64,000 bases of DNA from Shinella lacus (GCF_010994755.1 NZ_WHSB02000012.1:62001-126000); one strand, 5' to 3'; shown: positions 17,827 to 27,358, counted from the first letter of the stretch. The notes: a model not told the origin generated them from the letters alone. Made by a program: numbers and translations.

Positions 17827-18354
17827 ATGACCGACAAGACCTATAACGTGCTCTTCCTGTGCACGGGCAATTCCGCTCGTTCTATTCTCGCCGAAGCCAT
17901 CCTCAACAAGGAAGGTGGCGGCCGCTTCAATGCTTATTCTGCTGGCAGTCAGCCAAAGGGCGAAGTCAATCCGCACGCACTCAAAGAGCTCGCTGCGCTC
18001 GGTTACCCGTCGACGGGCTTTTCTTCCAAAAGCTGGGACGTGTTCGCCGAACCGGGTGCGCCGCAAATGGATTTCATCTTCACCGTGTGTGATAGCGCCG
18101 CCGGTGAAGCCTGCCCGGTATGGATCGGTCACCCGATGACAGCCCATTGGGGTGTCGAGGATCCGGCCGCCGTTACGGGATCCGAAGTCGAAATCCAGCG
18201 CGCATTTGCCCAGGCCGCACGGTTCTTGAAGAACCGTATCACGGCATTCCTCAGTCTCCCTCTCGCATCGATCGATCGCCTGGCCCTCGAAACACGGCTG
18301 CGGCAGATCGGGACGATGGAGGGAACCACCAATGCGCAAGGAAAGTCCGCCTGA
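17827..18354 (+). CDS. arsC: Thioredoxin-coupled arsenate reductase ArsC
   Basis: 175-residue arsenate reductase of the low-molecular-weight phosphatase fold. The CX5R loop is CTGNSAR (Cys12) and the redox pair is Cys88 and Cys96 (VCDSAAGEAC). It is a close paralogue of the C-terminal half of the ArsR-ArsC fusion. It reduces As(V) to As(III) for export by Acr3, whose ATG overlaps its stop codon (TGATG). Confidence 0.94.
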   Translation: MTDKTYNVLFLCTGNSARSILAEAILNKEGGGRFNAYSAGSQPKGEVNPHALKELAALGYPSTGFSSKSWDVFAEPGAPQMDFIFTVCDSAAGEACPVWIGHPMTAHWGVEDPAAVTGSEVEIQRAFAQAARFLKNRITAFLSLPLASIDRLALETRLRQIGTMEGTTNAQGKSA

Positions 18355-19412
18355 TGTCGACGTTCGAAAGATATCTGACCGTTTGGGTCGCACTGTGCAT
18401 CGTGGTCGGGATTGCGCTCGGCCATTTCATCCCCGGCGTTTTTCAGGTCATCGGTGCAGCTGAAATTGCGAAGGTGAACATTCCTGTCGCCATTCTTATC
18501 TGGCTGATGATCATTCCGATGCTCATCAAGATCGACTTCCGCTCGATGGCGCAGGTTGGCAGCTACTGGCGCGGTATCGGCGTCACTCTCTTCATCAACT
18601 GGGCGGTGAAGCCGTTTTCGATGGCGCTTCTTGGCTGGCTGTTCATCGGCTGGCTGTTCAGGCCCTATCTGCCAGCCGACCAGATCGATTCCTATATCGC
18701 CGGATTGATCATCCTCGCTGCGGCCCCCTGTACCGCCATGGTGTTCGTCTGGTCGAACCTGACGCGGGGCGAGCCATTGTTCACGCTCTCCCAGGTGGCG
18801 CTCAACGACGCCATCATGATCATTGCGTTCGCGCCGATCGTCGGCCTTCTGCTCGGTCTGTCCGCCATCACCGTCCCCTGGGATACGCTGGCGATTTCCG
18901 TCGGGCTCTACATCGTCGTGCCCGTCATCATCGCGCAGGTTCTGCGAAGCCGTCTGACCACAGGCGGAACATCCGCTCGCCTCGACCGGATGCTGGAGAC
19001 CCTGCAGCCGCTTTCACTCGTGGCACTTCTCGCAACCCTCGTCCTGCTCTTCGGCTTTCAGGGTGAGCAGATCATTGCTCAGCCAACGATCATCGCGCTA
19101 CTGGCAGTCCCGATCCTGATCCAGGTCTATTTCAACTCCGGACTTGCCTATATCCTCAATCGCATGTCGGGCGAGCGGCACTGCGTCGCCGGACCATCCG
19201 CACTGATCGGCGCCAGCAACTTCTTCGAACTTGCCGTCGCTGCCGCGATCAGCCTCTTCGGCTTCCAGTCGGGTGCAGCGCTCGCCACCGTCGTTGGCGT
19301 GCTGATCGAAGTGCCGGTCATGCTCTCGGTCGTCTGGATCGTGAACCGTTCGAAGGGCTGGTACGAATCGGCCCCTGCCGTTTCCCGCAACGAGATTTCT
19401 CAAAGGACTTAG
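18354..19412 (+). CDS. acr3: Arsenite efflux transporter Acr3
   Basis: Arsenite exporter of the BASS/Acr3 family, 352 residues from the ATG at 18354, with about ten membrane segments. The conserved cysteine of the transport path is Cys126 in LAAAPCTAMVFVWS. An open frame reaching back to 18120 overlaps arsC and is not used. Placed between two arsenate reductase genes of different type, it would remove the As(III) that they produce. Confidence 0.95.
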   Translation: MSTFERYLTVWVALCIVVGIALGHFIPGVFQVIGAAEIAKVNIPVAILIWLMIIPMLIKIDFRSMAQVGSYWRGIGVTLFINWAVKPFSMALLGWLFIGWLFRPYLPADQIDSYIAGLIILAAAPCTAMVFVWSNLTRGEPLFTLSQVALNDAIMIIAFAPIVGLLLGLSAITVPWDTLAISVGLYIVVPVIIAQVLRSRLTTGGTSARLDRMLETLQPLSLVALLATLVLLFGFQGEQIIAQPTIIALLAVPILIQVYFNSGLAYILNRMSGERHCVAGPSALIGASNFFELAVAAAISLFGFQSGAALATVVGVLIEVPVMLSVVWIVNRSKGWYESAPAVSRNEISQRT

Positions 19413-19415
19413 ATC

Positions 19416-19841
19416 ATGGACGTCACAATCTATCACAACCCTGCTTGCGGCACCTCGCGTAACACGCTTGAGCTCATTCAGCATGCTGGTATCGAACCCA
19501 CTGTCATCGAATATCTGAAAACCCCACCCAGCCGCGAGCAGCTCGCAAAAATGATCTCGGATGCGGGTCTCACTGTTCGCGGCGCCATCCGCGAGAAGGG
19601 CACACCCTACGCTGAGCTCGGCCTTGATAATACGGAGCTGAGCGACGACCAGCTTCTCGATGCGATGATCGAAACGCCGATCCTGATCAACCGGCCTTTC
19701 GTTATCACACCGATGGGGACAAGGTTGTCGCGCCCATCTGAGGTCGTGCTCGATATATTGCCAGCGGATGCGTTCAAGGGTCCGTTCAGCAAGGAAGACG
19801 GCGAGCAGATCCTCGACGAGGAAGGAAAGCGCATTGTCTAA
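19416..19841 (+). CDS. arsC: Glutaredoxin-coupled arsenate reductase ArsC
   Basis: 141-residue arsenate reductase of the R773/Spx fold, unrelated to the upstream ArsC. The catalytic cysteine is in [11 protein letters not shown] near the N-terminus, and the family Arg-bearing segments ([19 protein letters not shown]) follow. It uses glutathione and glutaredoxin. The end overlaps the arsH start by eight bases. Confidence 0.93.
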   Translation: MDVTIYHNPACGTSRNTLELIQHAGIEPTVIEYLKTPPSREQLAKMISDAGLTVRGAIREKGTPYAELGLDNTELSDDQLLDAMIETPILINRPFVITPMGTRLSRPSEVVLDILPADAFKGPFSKEDGEQILDEEGKRIV

Positions 19842-20544
19842 TACATTTCCCGCATTGCAGGAGCGGCATCTGCATCAAACAGATCTCGATGCCCTTCGTC
19901 CGGCCTTCTCGACGCACAAACCCCGGATATTGATCCTCTACGGATCGCTCCGCGAGGTGTCGTACAGTCGTCTGCTTGCGTTGGAAGCTCAACGGCTGCT
20001 GGAGAGGCTGGGGTGCGAAGTGCGGATTTTCGATCCGAAGGGACTACCGCTTCCCGACGAGGCTCCCGTCAGCCATCCGAAGGTACAGGAGCTGCGTGAG
20101 CTATCGGAATGGTCGGAAGGCCAGGTGTGGGTCAGTCCCGAGCGCCATGGCGCCATGACCGGGATCATGAAGTCGCAGATCGACTGGATCCCCTTGTCGA
20201 TCGGGTCCGTGCGGCCGACACAGGGCAAGACGCTGGCCGTCATGGAAGTGTCCGGTGGCAGCCAGTCGTTCAACGCCGTCAATCAGATGCGGATTCTGGG
20301 GCGGTGGATGCGAATGATCACCATTCCCAACCAGTCCTCGGTTGCCAAGGCCTACCAAGAATTCGACGCCGATGGCCGGATGAAACCATCCTCCTATTAC
20401 GACCGCGTGGTCGATGTGTGCGAGGAACTGGTCAAGTTCACGCTGCTGACCCGGGATGCTTCGCCCTATCTGACAGAGCGCTACAGCGAACGGAAGGAAC
20501 AGGCGGCGGAGCTTGAAAAGCGGGTTTCGCTGAAATCGATCTGA
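19834..20544 (+). CDS. arsH: ArsH, NADPH-dependent FMN oxidoreductase
   Basis: Flavodoxin-like protein of 236 residues when started at the TTG at 19834, which has GAGGAAGGAAAG six bases upstream; this gives the family N-terminus [13 protein letters not shown]. The FMN-phosphate loop is [10 protein letters not shown], and the protein contains the typical [20 protein letters not shown] region (shown in part: [15 protein letters not shown]). ArsH oxidises trivalent organoarsenicals such as methylarsenite. It closes the ars operon. Confidence 0.93.
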   Translation: MSNTFPALQERHLHQTDLDALRPAFSTHKPRILILYGSLREVSYSRLLALEAQRLLERLGCEVRIFDPKGLPLPDEAPVSHPKVQELRELSEWSEGQVWVSPERHGAMTGIMKSQIDWIPLSIGSVRPTQGKTLAVMEVSGGSQSFNAVNQMRILGRWMRMITIPNQSSVAKAYQEFDADGRMKPSSYYDRVVDVCEELVKFTLLTRDASPYLTERYSERKEQAAELEKRVSLKSI

Positions 20545-20946
20545 TTACGTATGCCGCCACACCTTAACGGCTGAAATTAGAAGGATCACTGCGAGCGCGG
20601 GCAGGAGCACCGCGCTTGCGACCAGCCCAAGTAGAAGGCCCCCGACGAAGGTTCCAATCGTGGATCCGGCGGCCATCACCAGAAGGAAGGTCCTGTTTTG
20701 TCCAAGGACCGAAAAGCTGCTGTCGCGACTATAACGAGAGAAGCCGGCGATCATGGTCGGCAGGCTCACCGCAAGCGACAAGCTGCCCGCGAGCTTGATG
20801 TCAGCGCCGAATAGCAGAACGAGTGTCGGAATGAGAAGCTCGCCTCCTGCGACTCCCAGGAGAGAGGCGACAACTCCGATCAGGAAGCCGACGACAATCC
20901 CTGCTACCACCTGCGCCCACCCCTGGAGAAGCGGTTGATCGGTCAC
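20545..20946 (-). CDS. TauE/SafE transporter, C-terminal half (split gene)
   Basis: 133 residues from a GTG at 20946 whose first bases overlap the stop of the upstream half (GTGA). It carries the second TauE/SafE repeat (GVVASLLGVAGGELLIPTLV) and about four membrane segments. In relatives both halves form one protein of about 250-260 residues, so the break is either a frameshift or a true split into two coupled subunits. There is no good Shine-Dalgarno site before the GTG. The substrate is unknown; sulfite or other small anions are handled by this superfamily. Confidence 0.7.
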   Translation of the reverse strand: MTDQPLLQGWAQVVAGIVVGFLIGVVASLLGVAGGELLIPTLVLLFGADIKLAGSLSLAVSLPTMIAGFSRYSRDSSFSVLGQNRTFLLVMAAGSTIGTFVGGLLLGLVASAVLLPALAVILLISAVKVWRHT

Positions 20947-21356
20947 GGCATCATGACGATCGCGATTGCGACCAGGAGGATCGCCATCACCTTGTACAAC
21001 GTCTCGGACCGGAGGCGGGTTGCCCACGCGGCTCCCACCCACGCGCCGGCAAGGCTTCCCGCAAGCAGGTTGACAACGATATACCAGTGATCCGCGATTG
21101 CGCTGAATGGAACTGTCGCAGCCCGGAAGGGCAGCGCGGTCGCGACGACGACGAGGCTCATAGCTTTGTTCAAGATCACGGCCTCGAGCGCTGCGAAGTT
21201 GAACCATCCGATCAGAAGGGGAAGACGAAACTCTGCGCCGCCCAGTCCGATAAGGCCGCCCAGAACACCGATGATTCCGCCGCCCGCGAACGCAGAAGCG
21301 AGTTTCCTTCGTCCGAGACTGTCTACTGTGTCTGACACGTGGCGCCCTTCATGCAA
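20943..21356 (-). CDS. TauE/SafE transporter, N-terminal half (split gene)
   Basis: 137 residues with the first TauE/SafE repeat (GIIGVLGGLIGLGGAEFRLP) and about four membrane segments. It ends VAIAIVMMP at a TGA that overlaps the GTG of the C-terminal half. Together the two frames cover one complete transporter, so a single-base indel near 20943-20950 is the simplest view. A split transporter remains possible because each half holds exactly one internal repeat. Confidence 0.7.
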   Translation of the reverse strand: MHEGRHVSDTVDSLGRRKLASAFAGGGIIGVLGGLIGLGGAEFRLPLLIGWFNFAALEAVILNKAMSLVVVATALPFRAATVPFSAIADHWYIVVNLLAGSLAGAWVGAAWATRLRSETLYKVMAILLVAIAIVMMP

Positions 21357-21410
21357 TCCAGGAAATTGCTAATTTAGTATAGTTCCGTTGATTTCAGGAC
21401 AAGCACAGCG

Positions 21411-22688
21411 TCAGGTGTTATTAGCAGCAATTTTAGGCTCCATCCTCGATGACGCCGCCACTGCGACAAATGCAGCGATACTGATCGCTCCGAGGCAAGC
21501 GTTTGCTATCAGCGCAAAGTTCAGGCCGATGTGCTCCATGGCTGCCGCAAAGACGAAGGGAGCGCCTGCTCCGACGGCCAGACGGGCTGCCGCCATCTTG
21601 CCAGTGACTTCACCATAGCCGTTCGACCCGAACAGATAGAGCGGCAGGCTGCCCTGTGCTATGCTGTTGATGCCGGAGCCCAAGCCCAGGCAGATCGCGA
21701 ACGCGACGGCGCCTGGAAGCCAGTTGCCGGTCGCCAGCAGGATCAAGACGCCCAGTACGATCAACACTGCGGAAAGAACTGCAAGTGCCGGTGGAGACAG
21801 GCTTTTCCCAAAGATCATGTTGATCAGGCGGCTCAACACCTGCGCGGGACCAAAAAGTGACCCGATCACCACGGCCGCTGCGCCAAGCCCGATCGATCCG
21901 AGCATCGGCACCATGTGGGCGAGAATCGCCGCCAGCGTGAAGCCCAGCAACGCGAAGGCAAATGAGACGAGGATCATGCCCCGACGTCTCGCATGCGGTG
22001 CAACAGCGCCGACGACCGTTTCGCGCGTGCGGACGGCCGGATCGACGTTCACCGCCGTTTTCCCTACGCGCATGATCCAGTAGTGAAGCGGCATGCAGAG
22101 GAACAGGTTCAAGCCTGCAAAGACGAGGTAGATCTCGCGCCAGGACAGGTATCCGGACAGTGCCGCCGAGATGGGCCAGAAGATCGTCGACGCGAAGCCG
22201 CCGATCAGGGTCAAATAGGTGATGCTGCGGGATGCAGATCGCGGATCGCTCTCGACCAGTGCCGCGAACGCAGCTTGGTACTGCACCATTCCGGACGATA
22301 TCTCGAGCAGGATGATGGCGACGGCAAAGATGGCGATGGATGGCGACCATGCGCAGAGCGCCAATGTCAGAGCGGCAAGCACGGAGCCGATCGTCATGAC
22401 GGTTGCGGCGCCGATCCTGTCCATCTGCCGACCGACATAGGTGGCGGAAAGGCCGCCTATGAACAGGGACGCGGAAAACACTCCGAACACCTCAGCCAGC
22501 GTAAGACCGAGATCCGCGGCCATGCCCGGCGCGAGGATGCTGAAGCTGTAGTAGAGAGTTCCGTAACCGATGATCTGTGTGAGGCCGAGAGCGGAGACGA
22601 TCCCCGCAGGTACGCGGTTCTTATGCAACGACGGAGCCCTCGGGGGATGTTGTGTCAGTAGAACAGCACGCTCCGGACCGCTCGACAT
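21411..22688 (-). CDS. arsK: MFS arsenite/antimonite efflux transporter ArsK
   Basis: 425-residue major facilitator with about twelve membrane segments and the loop motif GRQMDRIG between segments 2 and 3. Its length, its place after an arsR and its sequence character (GLTQIIGYGTLYYSFSILAP) fit ArsK, described in Agrobacterium as an exporter of As(III), Sb(III) and some trivalent organoarsenicals. It starts inside the truncated arsR gene, overlapping it by 68 bases. Its native arsR-linked promoter has been displaced by the transposon, so expression may depend on read-through from tnpR. Confidence 0.78.
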   Translation of the reverse strand: MSSGPERAVLLTQHPPRAPSLHKNRVPAGIVSALGLTQIIGYGTLYYSFSILAPGMAADLGLTLAEVFGVFSASLFIGGLSATYVGRQMDRIGAATVMTIGSVLAALTLALCAWSPSIAIFAVAIILLEISSGMVQYQAAFAALVESDPRSASRSITYLTLIGGFASTIFWPISAALSGYLSWREIYLVFAGLNLFLCMPLHYWIMRVGKTAVNVDPAVRTRETVVGAVAPHARRRGMILVSFAFALLGFTLAAILAHMVPMLGSIGLGAAAVVIGSLFGPAQVLSRLINMIFGKSLSPPALAVLSAVLIVLGVLILLATGNWLPGAVAFAICLGLGSGINSIAQGSLPLYLFGSNGYGEVTGKMAAARLAVGAGAPFVFAAAMEHIGLNFALIANACLGAISIAAFVAVAASSRMEPKIAANNT

Positions 22689-22926
22689 TCTCTCGAATGG
22701 CCGGATGTCCGGAGCAGCAATCGTCCATCAGGAAATTGACTAGGTCTGCCAGGGCTTCGTAGCTCGCACTGTAGATGATCGACCGCGACTCCCGCCTCTG
22801 CATAATCAGGCCTGACCGTTCCAGTTCCTTGAGGTGGAACGAGACATTCGTGGGCGAAACACCCATGCGTTCCGCAATGACGCCGGCGGCAAGGCCATCG
22901 TGGCCAGCAACCAGGGGTCGGAACAA
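22621..22926 (-). pseudogene. ArsR family repressor, 5' end removed by transposon
   Basis: The remaining frame encodes most of an ArsR winged helix (LAAGVIAERMGVSPTNVSFHLKELERSGLI) and the C-terminal cysteines (DDCCSGHP, GACCST). The first 25 or so residues expected of the family are missing because the Tn3-type left repeat begins at 22914. The nearest possible start is a TTG at 22926 within the repeat. The first helix is lost, so dimerisation and repression are doubtful. Formerly the regulator of arsK. Confidence 0.8.
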
Positions 22927-22951
22927 GGTCTGTTCAAAATCCTGCGCTAAG
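22914..22951 (+). repeat. Left 38-bp terminal inverted repeat of the Tn3-family element
   Basis: Starts GGGGTCGGAACAAGG and ends TGCGCTAAG. It differs from the right repeat only at positions 5 and 7. Its outer edge cuts the arsR coding sequence and its inner part encodes the last codons of tnpR. Confidence 0.93.
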
Positions 22952-23540
22952 GTCGAACGGACCGTGACCCCTCGTCTCGAACCCGCATAATGGTCTGCCG
23001 GCTGGTCGCGAATTTCCTTGCTATCGCCGAAACGCTCATGCCCGTCGCGAGATCGTTGCGGACACCCTGCTTCTGTTCATCGCTGAGCGTGAAGGGTCGG
23101 CCGAGGGTCTTGCCTTCCGACTTGGCGCGCTTGAGACCGGATTGCGTCCGCTCGATCAGCAAATCCCGCTCGAATTGGGCGACGGCATTGAGCACATTCA
23201 TGGTCATGGTGCCGGCCGAGCCGGTGAGGTCGGCGCCGCCGAGCGCGAGGCAATAGACCCTCACGCCCATTTCGGCCAGTGTTCTGACGGTGGTGCTGAC
23301 GTCGATCGCATCACGCCCCAGGCGGTCGAGCTTTGTCACGATCAGAATGTCGCCGGATTCCAGCTTGTCCATGAGTCGGGAAAAGCCGCGGCGTTGCGCG
23401 ATGGCGGTGCTGCCGGAAACCGTCTCGGTGACGATCCGGCGCGGTTCGACCTGGAAGCCGGCGGCTTCGATTTCCTGAATCTGGTTCTCGGTCGTCTGGC
23501 CGGTCGTGGAGACGCGGACATAGGCGAAGGTGCGTGGCAT
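22947..23540 (-). CDS. tnpR: TnpR serine resolvase
   Basis: 197-residue serine recombinase. Catalytic Ser11 lies in YVRVST; the conserved arginines are in TKLDRLGRD and FERDLLIERTQSG; a C-terminal helix-turn-helix follows (MSVSAIARKFATSRQTIMRV). It resolves cointegrates at the res site next to its start. It reads outward toward the truncated arsR and arsK, and its stop codon lies inside the left terminal repeat. Confidence 0.95.
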   Translation of the reverse strand: MPRTFAYVRVSTTGQTTENQIQEIEAAGFQVEPRRIVTETVSGSTAIAQRRGFSRLMDKLESGDILIVTKLDRLGRDAIDVSTTVRTLAEMGVRVYCLALGGADLTGSAGTMTMNVLNAVAQFERDLLIERTQSGLKRAKSEGKTLGRPFTLSDEQKQGVRNDLATGMSVSAIARKFATSRQTIMRVRDEGSRSVRP

Positions 23541-23695
23541 GAGGGCAATTTTGTCCGAATAGGCTGTCCAAAATATCGCCTCTGTTCATAAATTTGTCAA
23601 GATAATTTCTGGACAGGGTGTTTTACCCCTGTACGCAAACGTCCGTTTCCGGACAGAGGTTTGGCCACCAGCGCATATTGTAAGGAGTAAGAACG
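23541..23695. other. res site and divergent tnpR/tnpA promoter region
   Basis: The 155-bp gap between tnpR and tnpA holds several TGTCC/GGACA half-sites: TTGTCCG and GCTGTCC near 23551-23569, CTGGACAGG near 23609-23618, and CGTCC / CGGACAG near 23640-23656. An AT-rich stretch lies between them. The arrangement fits resolvase binding subsites. Confidence 0.65.
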
Positions 23696-26671
23696 GTGGC
23701 CCGGCGGACGCTTCTCAAGCCTCATGATCGACAAGAGCTTGTCGGTATTCCAACTGACGAAGACAGTCTGATCCGTCATTATTCCCTGTCCCCGGCAGAT
23801 CGACTCGAAATCGAGGTTCGCCGTCGCGAGCATAACCGGCTGGGATTTGCGCTGCAGCTCTGCCTGATGCGTTATCCCGGCCGTGCGCTTATTGCCAACG
23901 AAGCCCTTCCCATGCCGATGCTCAACCATGTTGCTGAGCAAGTCGGAGCCGACCCGGCGTCATTCGAATTGTATGCTCGCCGCGAAGAAACACGCATGAA
24001 CCACGTCGCGCGCCTGTTGGGCTATCTCGAAATGAGAAGCCCGACAGGCGAGGATCGACGCGCGGCGCTCCTGGCAGCTATCGAAACAGCTTCAACGACC
24101 GACAAGGGAGCGGTGATCGCAAACGCAATCATCACCATGTATCGGGAGCGCCGGGTTCTGCTGCCGGTGGTGACCATGATCGAGCGCATGGGGTTGGCAG
24201 CGCGCGCAATCGCCCGCCGCCGTGCCGAGGCCGCGCTGATCTCGGATCTCGATCCGGACAAGCTCGAAGCCCTCGATGCCCTGCTGGACGTTGATCCTGC
24301 AATAGGTCAGACGCGCTTTCACTGGCTGCGTTCCGCGCCCGATGCACCGGGAGCGGGGAATTTGGTCGGTTTGACGGAGCGTATCATGTTCCTGCGTTCG
24401 CTCGGGATCGATCCACGCTTACAGGCCCGCATCCCCTCCGGACGATGGGACCAGATGGTCCGGGAAGGTGATGCAGCACCGGCCTGGCTCGCCGGCGAAT
24501 TTGGCGCCAGCCGCCGGCGTGCGACGATCGTGGTGCAGATTATCAAGCTCGGCCAGAAGCTCACCGACGATGCAATGACCATGTTCATCAAGCTGATGGG
24601 CCGGCTGTTCTCCCAGGCGAACAACCGGAGAAAGCAGCGTCACATGAACGCCCGCATGGAAACGTCCAAGGCGCTGCGACTGTTCCTCGACACGATCGTT
24701 GCCTTGCAGGCCGCCAATGATGCCGATGAAGATGCGATCGAGACGGTAAACCGGCAAGTCGGCTGGCATCGGCTGCTGCAGATCAAGCCCGGTCTCGAGG
24801 CGATGGTGGAGAGCGCCAACGCTTCGCCGCTGGTGCTGGCGGCCGAGCAACATGGAAACATCCGCAAGTTTGCCGGCGCTTTCCTTCAGGCATTCACGTT
24901 CCGCTCGCGCCGTCGGCACGATCCGCTGCTTGCGGCGGTCGCGACCCTGAAAATGCTTTATGTGGAGGGACGCCGTGTTCTGCCGGATCGCGTGCCGGTC
25001 GGCCATCTGGGTGCGAACGAAAGGAAACTGGTCTTCGAGGATGGCAAGCCGGATCGGCGGCTTTATGAAATCGCCACCTTCGCTCATTTACGGGACCGGC
25101 TGCATTCGCGCGATGTGTGGGTCGAGGGCAGCCGGTCATTCCGGCCGATAGACGAAGATCTCATGCCGAAGCCAACCTTTGTCGCCCTGAGGGGGCAAGA
25201 TCAGCTTGGCCTCGGTGTCCAGACCGACTGCGCTGCCTGGCTCGCGGACGTCCGGGAGATGATGGACGTCAACCTCAAACGGCTGGCCTGGCGCGCCCGT
25301 TTCGGCAAGCTCGATGGCGTCAGGATGGAAAACGGCACGCTGATCGTGACGCCGCATACCAGCGATGCTCCCGCCGCGGCGGAAGCCATCAATGCCGAAA
25401 TCACGGAGATGTATCCTCTGGTCGAGGTGCCCGATCTCCTGCGGGAAGTGCATGAGTGGACCGGGTTTGCCGACCAGTTCACTCATGTCCGGACGGGAGA
25501 TGCGCCGCAAAACATCGCCGCCATGCTGGCCGGCGTGCTTGCCGATGGCACGAATCTCGGCCCGAAACGCATGGCTGGGGCGTCGAAGGGGATCAGCGCC
25601 CACCAGATCGGCTGGATGCGCAGCTTCCATGCCCGCTCCGAAACCTATCGGGCCGCGCAGGCCTGCGTCACCGATGCCCATACCCGCCATCCGCATGCGC
25701 AAATTTGGGGCGACGGAACGACAGCCTCATCCGATGGGCAATTCTTCCGCGCCAGTGACCGGGCCGCAAGGCGCAGCGACATCAACCTGCATTATGGCAG
25801 CGAGCCGGGCTCGAAGTTCTACAGCGGGCTTTCCGACCAATACGGCTATTACAGCATCCTGCCGATCAGCCCGACCGAAAGCGAGGCCGTCTATGTGCTC
25901 GACGGCCTGTTCGACCACGACACGGTTCTGGAGATCGAAGAGCTGTTCACCGATACCGGCGGCGCCAGCGATCATGTTTTTGCGCTGTTCTGCCTGATCG
26001 GCAAGCGCTTCGCGCCGCGCCTTCGCAATATCAAGGACCGGAAACTGCACACCTTCGAGAAGGCCGATATCTATCCGGCGCTGGCAAATCATATCGGCGT
26101 GCCGATCAACACCGCCCTCATCATGGACCATTGGGACGAACTCCTGCGCCTTGCCGCGTCGATCACGACGCGCACCGTCGCGCCGTCGGCGATCCTCAAG
26201 AAGTTCTCCGCATCGTCGAAATCCAGCGATCTCGCCAAAGCGTTGCGCGAACTCGGCCGCATCGAGCGCACCCTGTTCATGATCGAGTGGTATTCCAGCC
26301 CGGCACTGCGTCGGCGTTGCCAGGCCGGGCTCAACAAGGGCGAGGCCGCTCACAAGCTCAAACGCGCCGTCTTTTTCCATGAGCGCGGCGAGATCCGTGA
26401 TCGCTCCTTTGACAGCCAGGCCTTCCGAGCTTCCGGTCTCAACCTGGTGGTCAGCGCCATCGTCCATTGGAACACCGTCTACCTCAGCCGGGCAACGGCT
26501 CATCTGCGCCAGCAAGGCCGAAATAACCCCGACGAGTTGCTGAAACACGTCTCGCCCCTCAGTTGGGAGCACATAAATCTCACCGGCATCTATTCATGGG
26601 ACACCGAGCAGCAGATGTCCGAAGGCTTCAGGCCCTTGCGACTTGCCAGAAAAATCCTCCGCGCCGCGTGA
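23696..26671 (+). CDS. tnpA: TnpA, Tn3-family transposase
   Basis: 991-residue transposase of the usual Tn3-family length. The start is GTG at 23696 with AAGGAG upstream. The catalytic half shows [11 protein letters not shown] (candidate acid Asp673), YVLDGLF (candidate Asp736) and GEIRDRSF (candidate Glu899) followed by the family motif [20 protein letters not shown]. The frame is intact, so the element may still be active. Confidence 0.95.
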   Translation: MARRTLLKPHDRQELVGIPTDEDSLIRHYSLSPADRLEIEVRRREHNRLGFALQLCLMRYPGRALIANEALPMPMLNHVAEQVGADPASFELYARREETRMNHVARLLGYLEMRSPTGEDRRAALLAAIETASTTDKGAVIANAIITMYRERRVLLPVVTMIERMGLAARAIARRRAEAALISDLDPDKLEALDALLDVDPAIGQTRFHWLRSAPDAPGAGNLVGLTERIMFLRSLGIDPRLQARIPSGRWDQMVREGDAAPAWLAGEFGASRRRATIVVQIIKLGQKLTDDAMTMFIKLMGRLFSQANNRRKQRHMNARMETSKALRLFLDTIVALQAANDADEDAIETVNRQVGWHRLLQIKPGLEAMVESANASPLVLAAEQHGNIRKFAGAFLQAFTFRSRRRHDPLLAAVATLKMLYVEGRRVLPDRVPVGHLGANERKLVFEDGKPDRRLYEIATFAHLRDRLHSRDVWVEGSRSFRPIDEDLMPKPTFVALRGQDQLGLGVQTDCAAWLADVREMMDVNLKRLAWRARFGKLDGVRMENGTLIVTPHTSDAPAAAEAINAEITEMYPLVEVPDLLREVHEWTGFADQFTHVRTGDAPQNIAAMLAGVLADGTNLGPKRMAGASKGISAHQIGWMRSFHARSETYRAAQACVTDAHTRHPHAQIWGDGTTASSDGQFFRASDRAARRSDINLHYGSEPGSKFYSGLSDQYGYYSILPISPTESEAVYVLDGLFDHDTVLEIEELFTDTGGASDHVFALFCLIGKRFAPRLRNIKDRKLHTFEKADIYPALANHIGVPINTALIMDHWDELLRLAASITTRTVAPSAILKKFSASSKSSDLAKALRELGRIERTLFMIEWYSSPALRRRCQAGLNKGEAAHKLKRAVFFHERGEIRDRSFDSQAFRASGLNLVVSAIVHWNTVYLSRATAHLRQQGRNNPDELLKHVSPLSWEHINLTGIYSWDTEQQMSEGFRPLRLARKILRAA

Positions 26672-26690
26672 TGTTCAGGGTCCGTTCGAG

Positions 26691-26728
26691 CTTAGCGCAG
26701 GATTTTGAACAGACCTTGTTCTGCCCCC
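26691..26728 (-). repeat. Right 38-bp terminal inverted repeat of the Tn3-family element
   Basis: Read on the minus strand it starts GGGGGCAGAACAAGG and ends TGCGCTAAG, in inverted orientation to the left repeat. It lies 20 bp after the tnpA stop codon. Confidence 0.93.
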
Positions 26729-27064
26729 TTGTCCGACGAAGTCCGGGTTGCGGGCTGCTGCGTCGATTTGTTGTGCACTTTTCGCCATATGTAGGGCCTC
26801 CCGAGCCTCGTTGCGTGCAGCGCCATTGACCAATTCCCGTTGAAGTAGTGAAGCATTGTCTGGCGGTGAACGCAAACGCCGCCGGCGTGCGTTGTGCTGA
26901 CCCGCAACCGTGCCGGGGCTTGCCTGAGACGCTCGGTTGACCGTGGCTGTCGACCAAGCCGACGGTGCGCTGCACTCGAGTCGTCCCAAGCCGTTTGCCT
27001 CGGCGCACTTCCGACGATCTGGATAACCTTCGCGCCATGCTTCCTAGATTTTCCTCGGTGTCCC
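26729..27064. other. Unassigned debris beyond the transposon
   Basis: These 336 bp carry no gene I can support. A minus-strand open frame over most of it contains a segment SLLQRELVNGAARNEAREAL that looks protein-like, but its ends run into the transposon repeat and it matches no family I recognise. No arsR 5' fragment is found here, so this is not the other half of the gene cut at the left end. Confidence 0.5.
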
Positions 27065-27267
27065 CTATGTCGAAGCGTTGCGCGGCAATACGGCGATCTC
27101 GTCCGCCTTGCGGTCTCGCGTCTTCGACTTGTCGGCGGCGGCGGCCCCCTCGTCGGACATGCCCTTCTTGAAGTTCTTGATGCCCTTGGCGACGTCGCCC
27201 ATCAGTTCCGGAATCTTGCGGCGGCCAAACAGCACCACCACCAGAACGGCATCGCCGGTCTGCCCAT
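27065..27267 (-). pseudogene. tatA: tatA fragment, frameshifted
   Basis: One frame encodes [25 protein letters not shown], the conserved amphipathic part of TatA. The expected start (ATG at 27267 with AAGGAA upstream) is in another frame and leads into a shortened membrane segment rich in Trp. The N-terminal transmembrane helix appears to have lost bases, so a working TatA is unlikely. A Tat remnant in this place is of interest because AioB and the copper oxidases here are Tat substrates. Confidence 0.7.
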
Positions 27268-27358
27268 TTCCTTGTGTCACATCTGCAGTCGAGTCACTGT
27301 TAGCGCAGTACCGTTCGTGGTATAAAGCTGGGGGATCCAATCCCATTGGAGTGGGCTC

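Larger units (their letters stand above)
22914..26728. mobile_element. Tn3-family transposon (about 3.8 kb) with tnpR, res and tnpA
   Basis: Complete unit bounded by 38-bp inverted repeats that start GGGG and end TAAG and match at 36 of 38 positions. Symmetry continues inward for about 14 bp more (TCGAACGGACC). It has divergent tnpR and tnpA around a res region and no passenger genes. The 5 bp outside each end differ (AACCA and TTGTC), so there is no target duplication; the unit has probably undergone deletion or recombination on one side since insertion. Confidence 0.93.

Noticed and set aside
18120..18353. N-terminal extension of Acr3
   Set aside because: It overlaps the arsC reading frame completely; the TGATG junction at 18352-18356 gives the natural start.
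23541..23695. CRISPR-like or tandem repeat array in the tnpR-tnpA gap
   Set aside because: The repeated TGTCC/GGACA elements are short inverted half-sites as expected for a res site, without regular spacers.
26628..27038. Minus-strand frames across the right transposon end as a gene
   Set aside because: They run through the terminal repeat and show no family features or ribosome site.
26691..27330. Second transposon end suggested by TTAGCGCAG near 27300
   Set aside because: Only nine bases match the terminal repeat; the rest differs, so it is probably chance.
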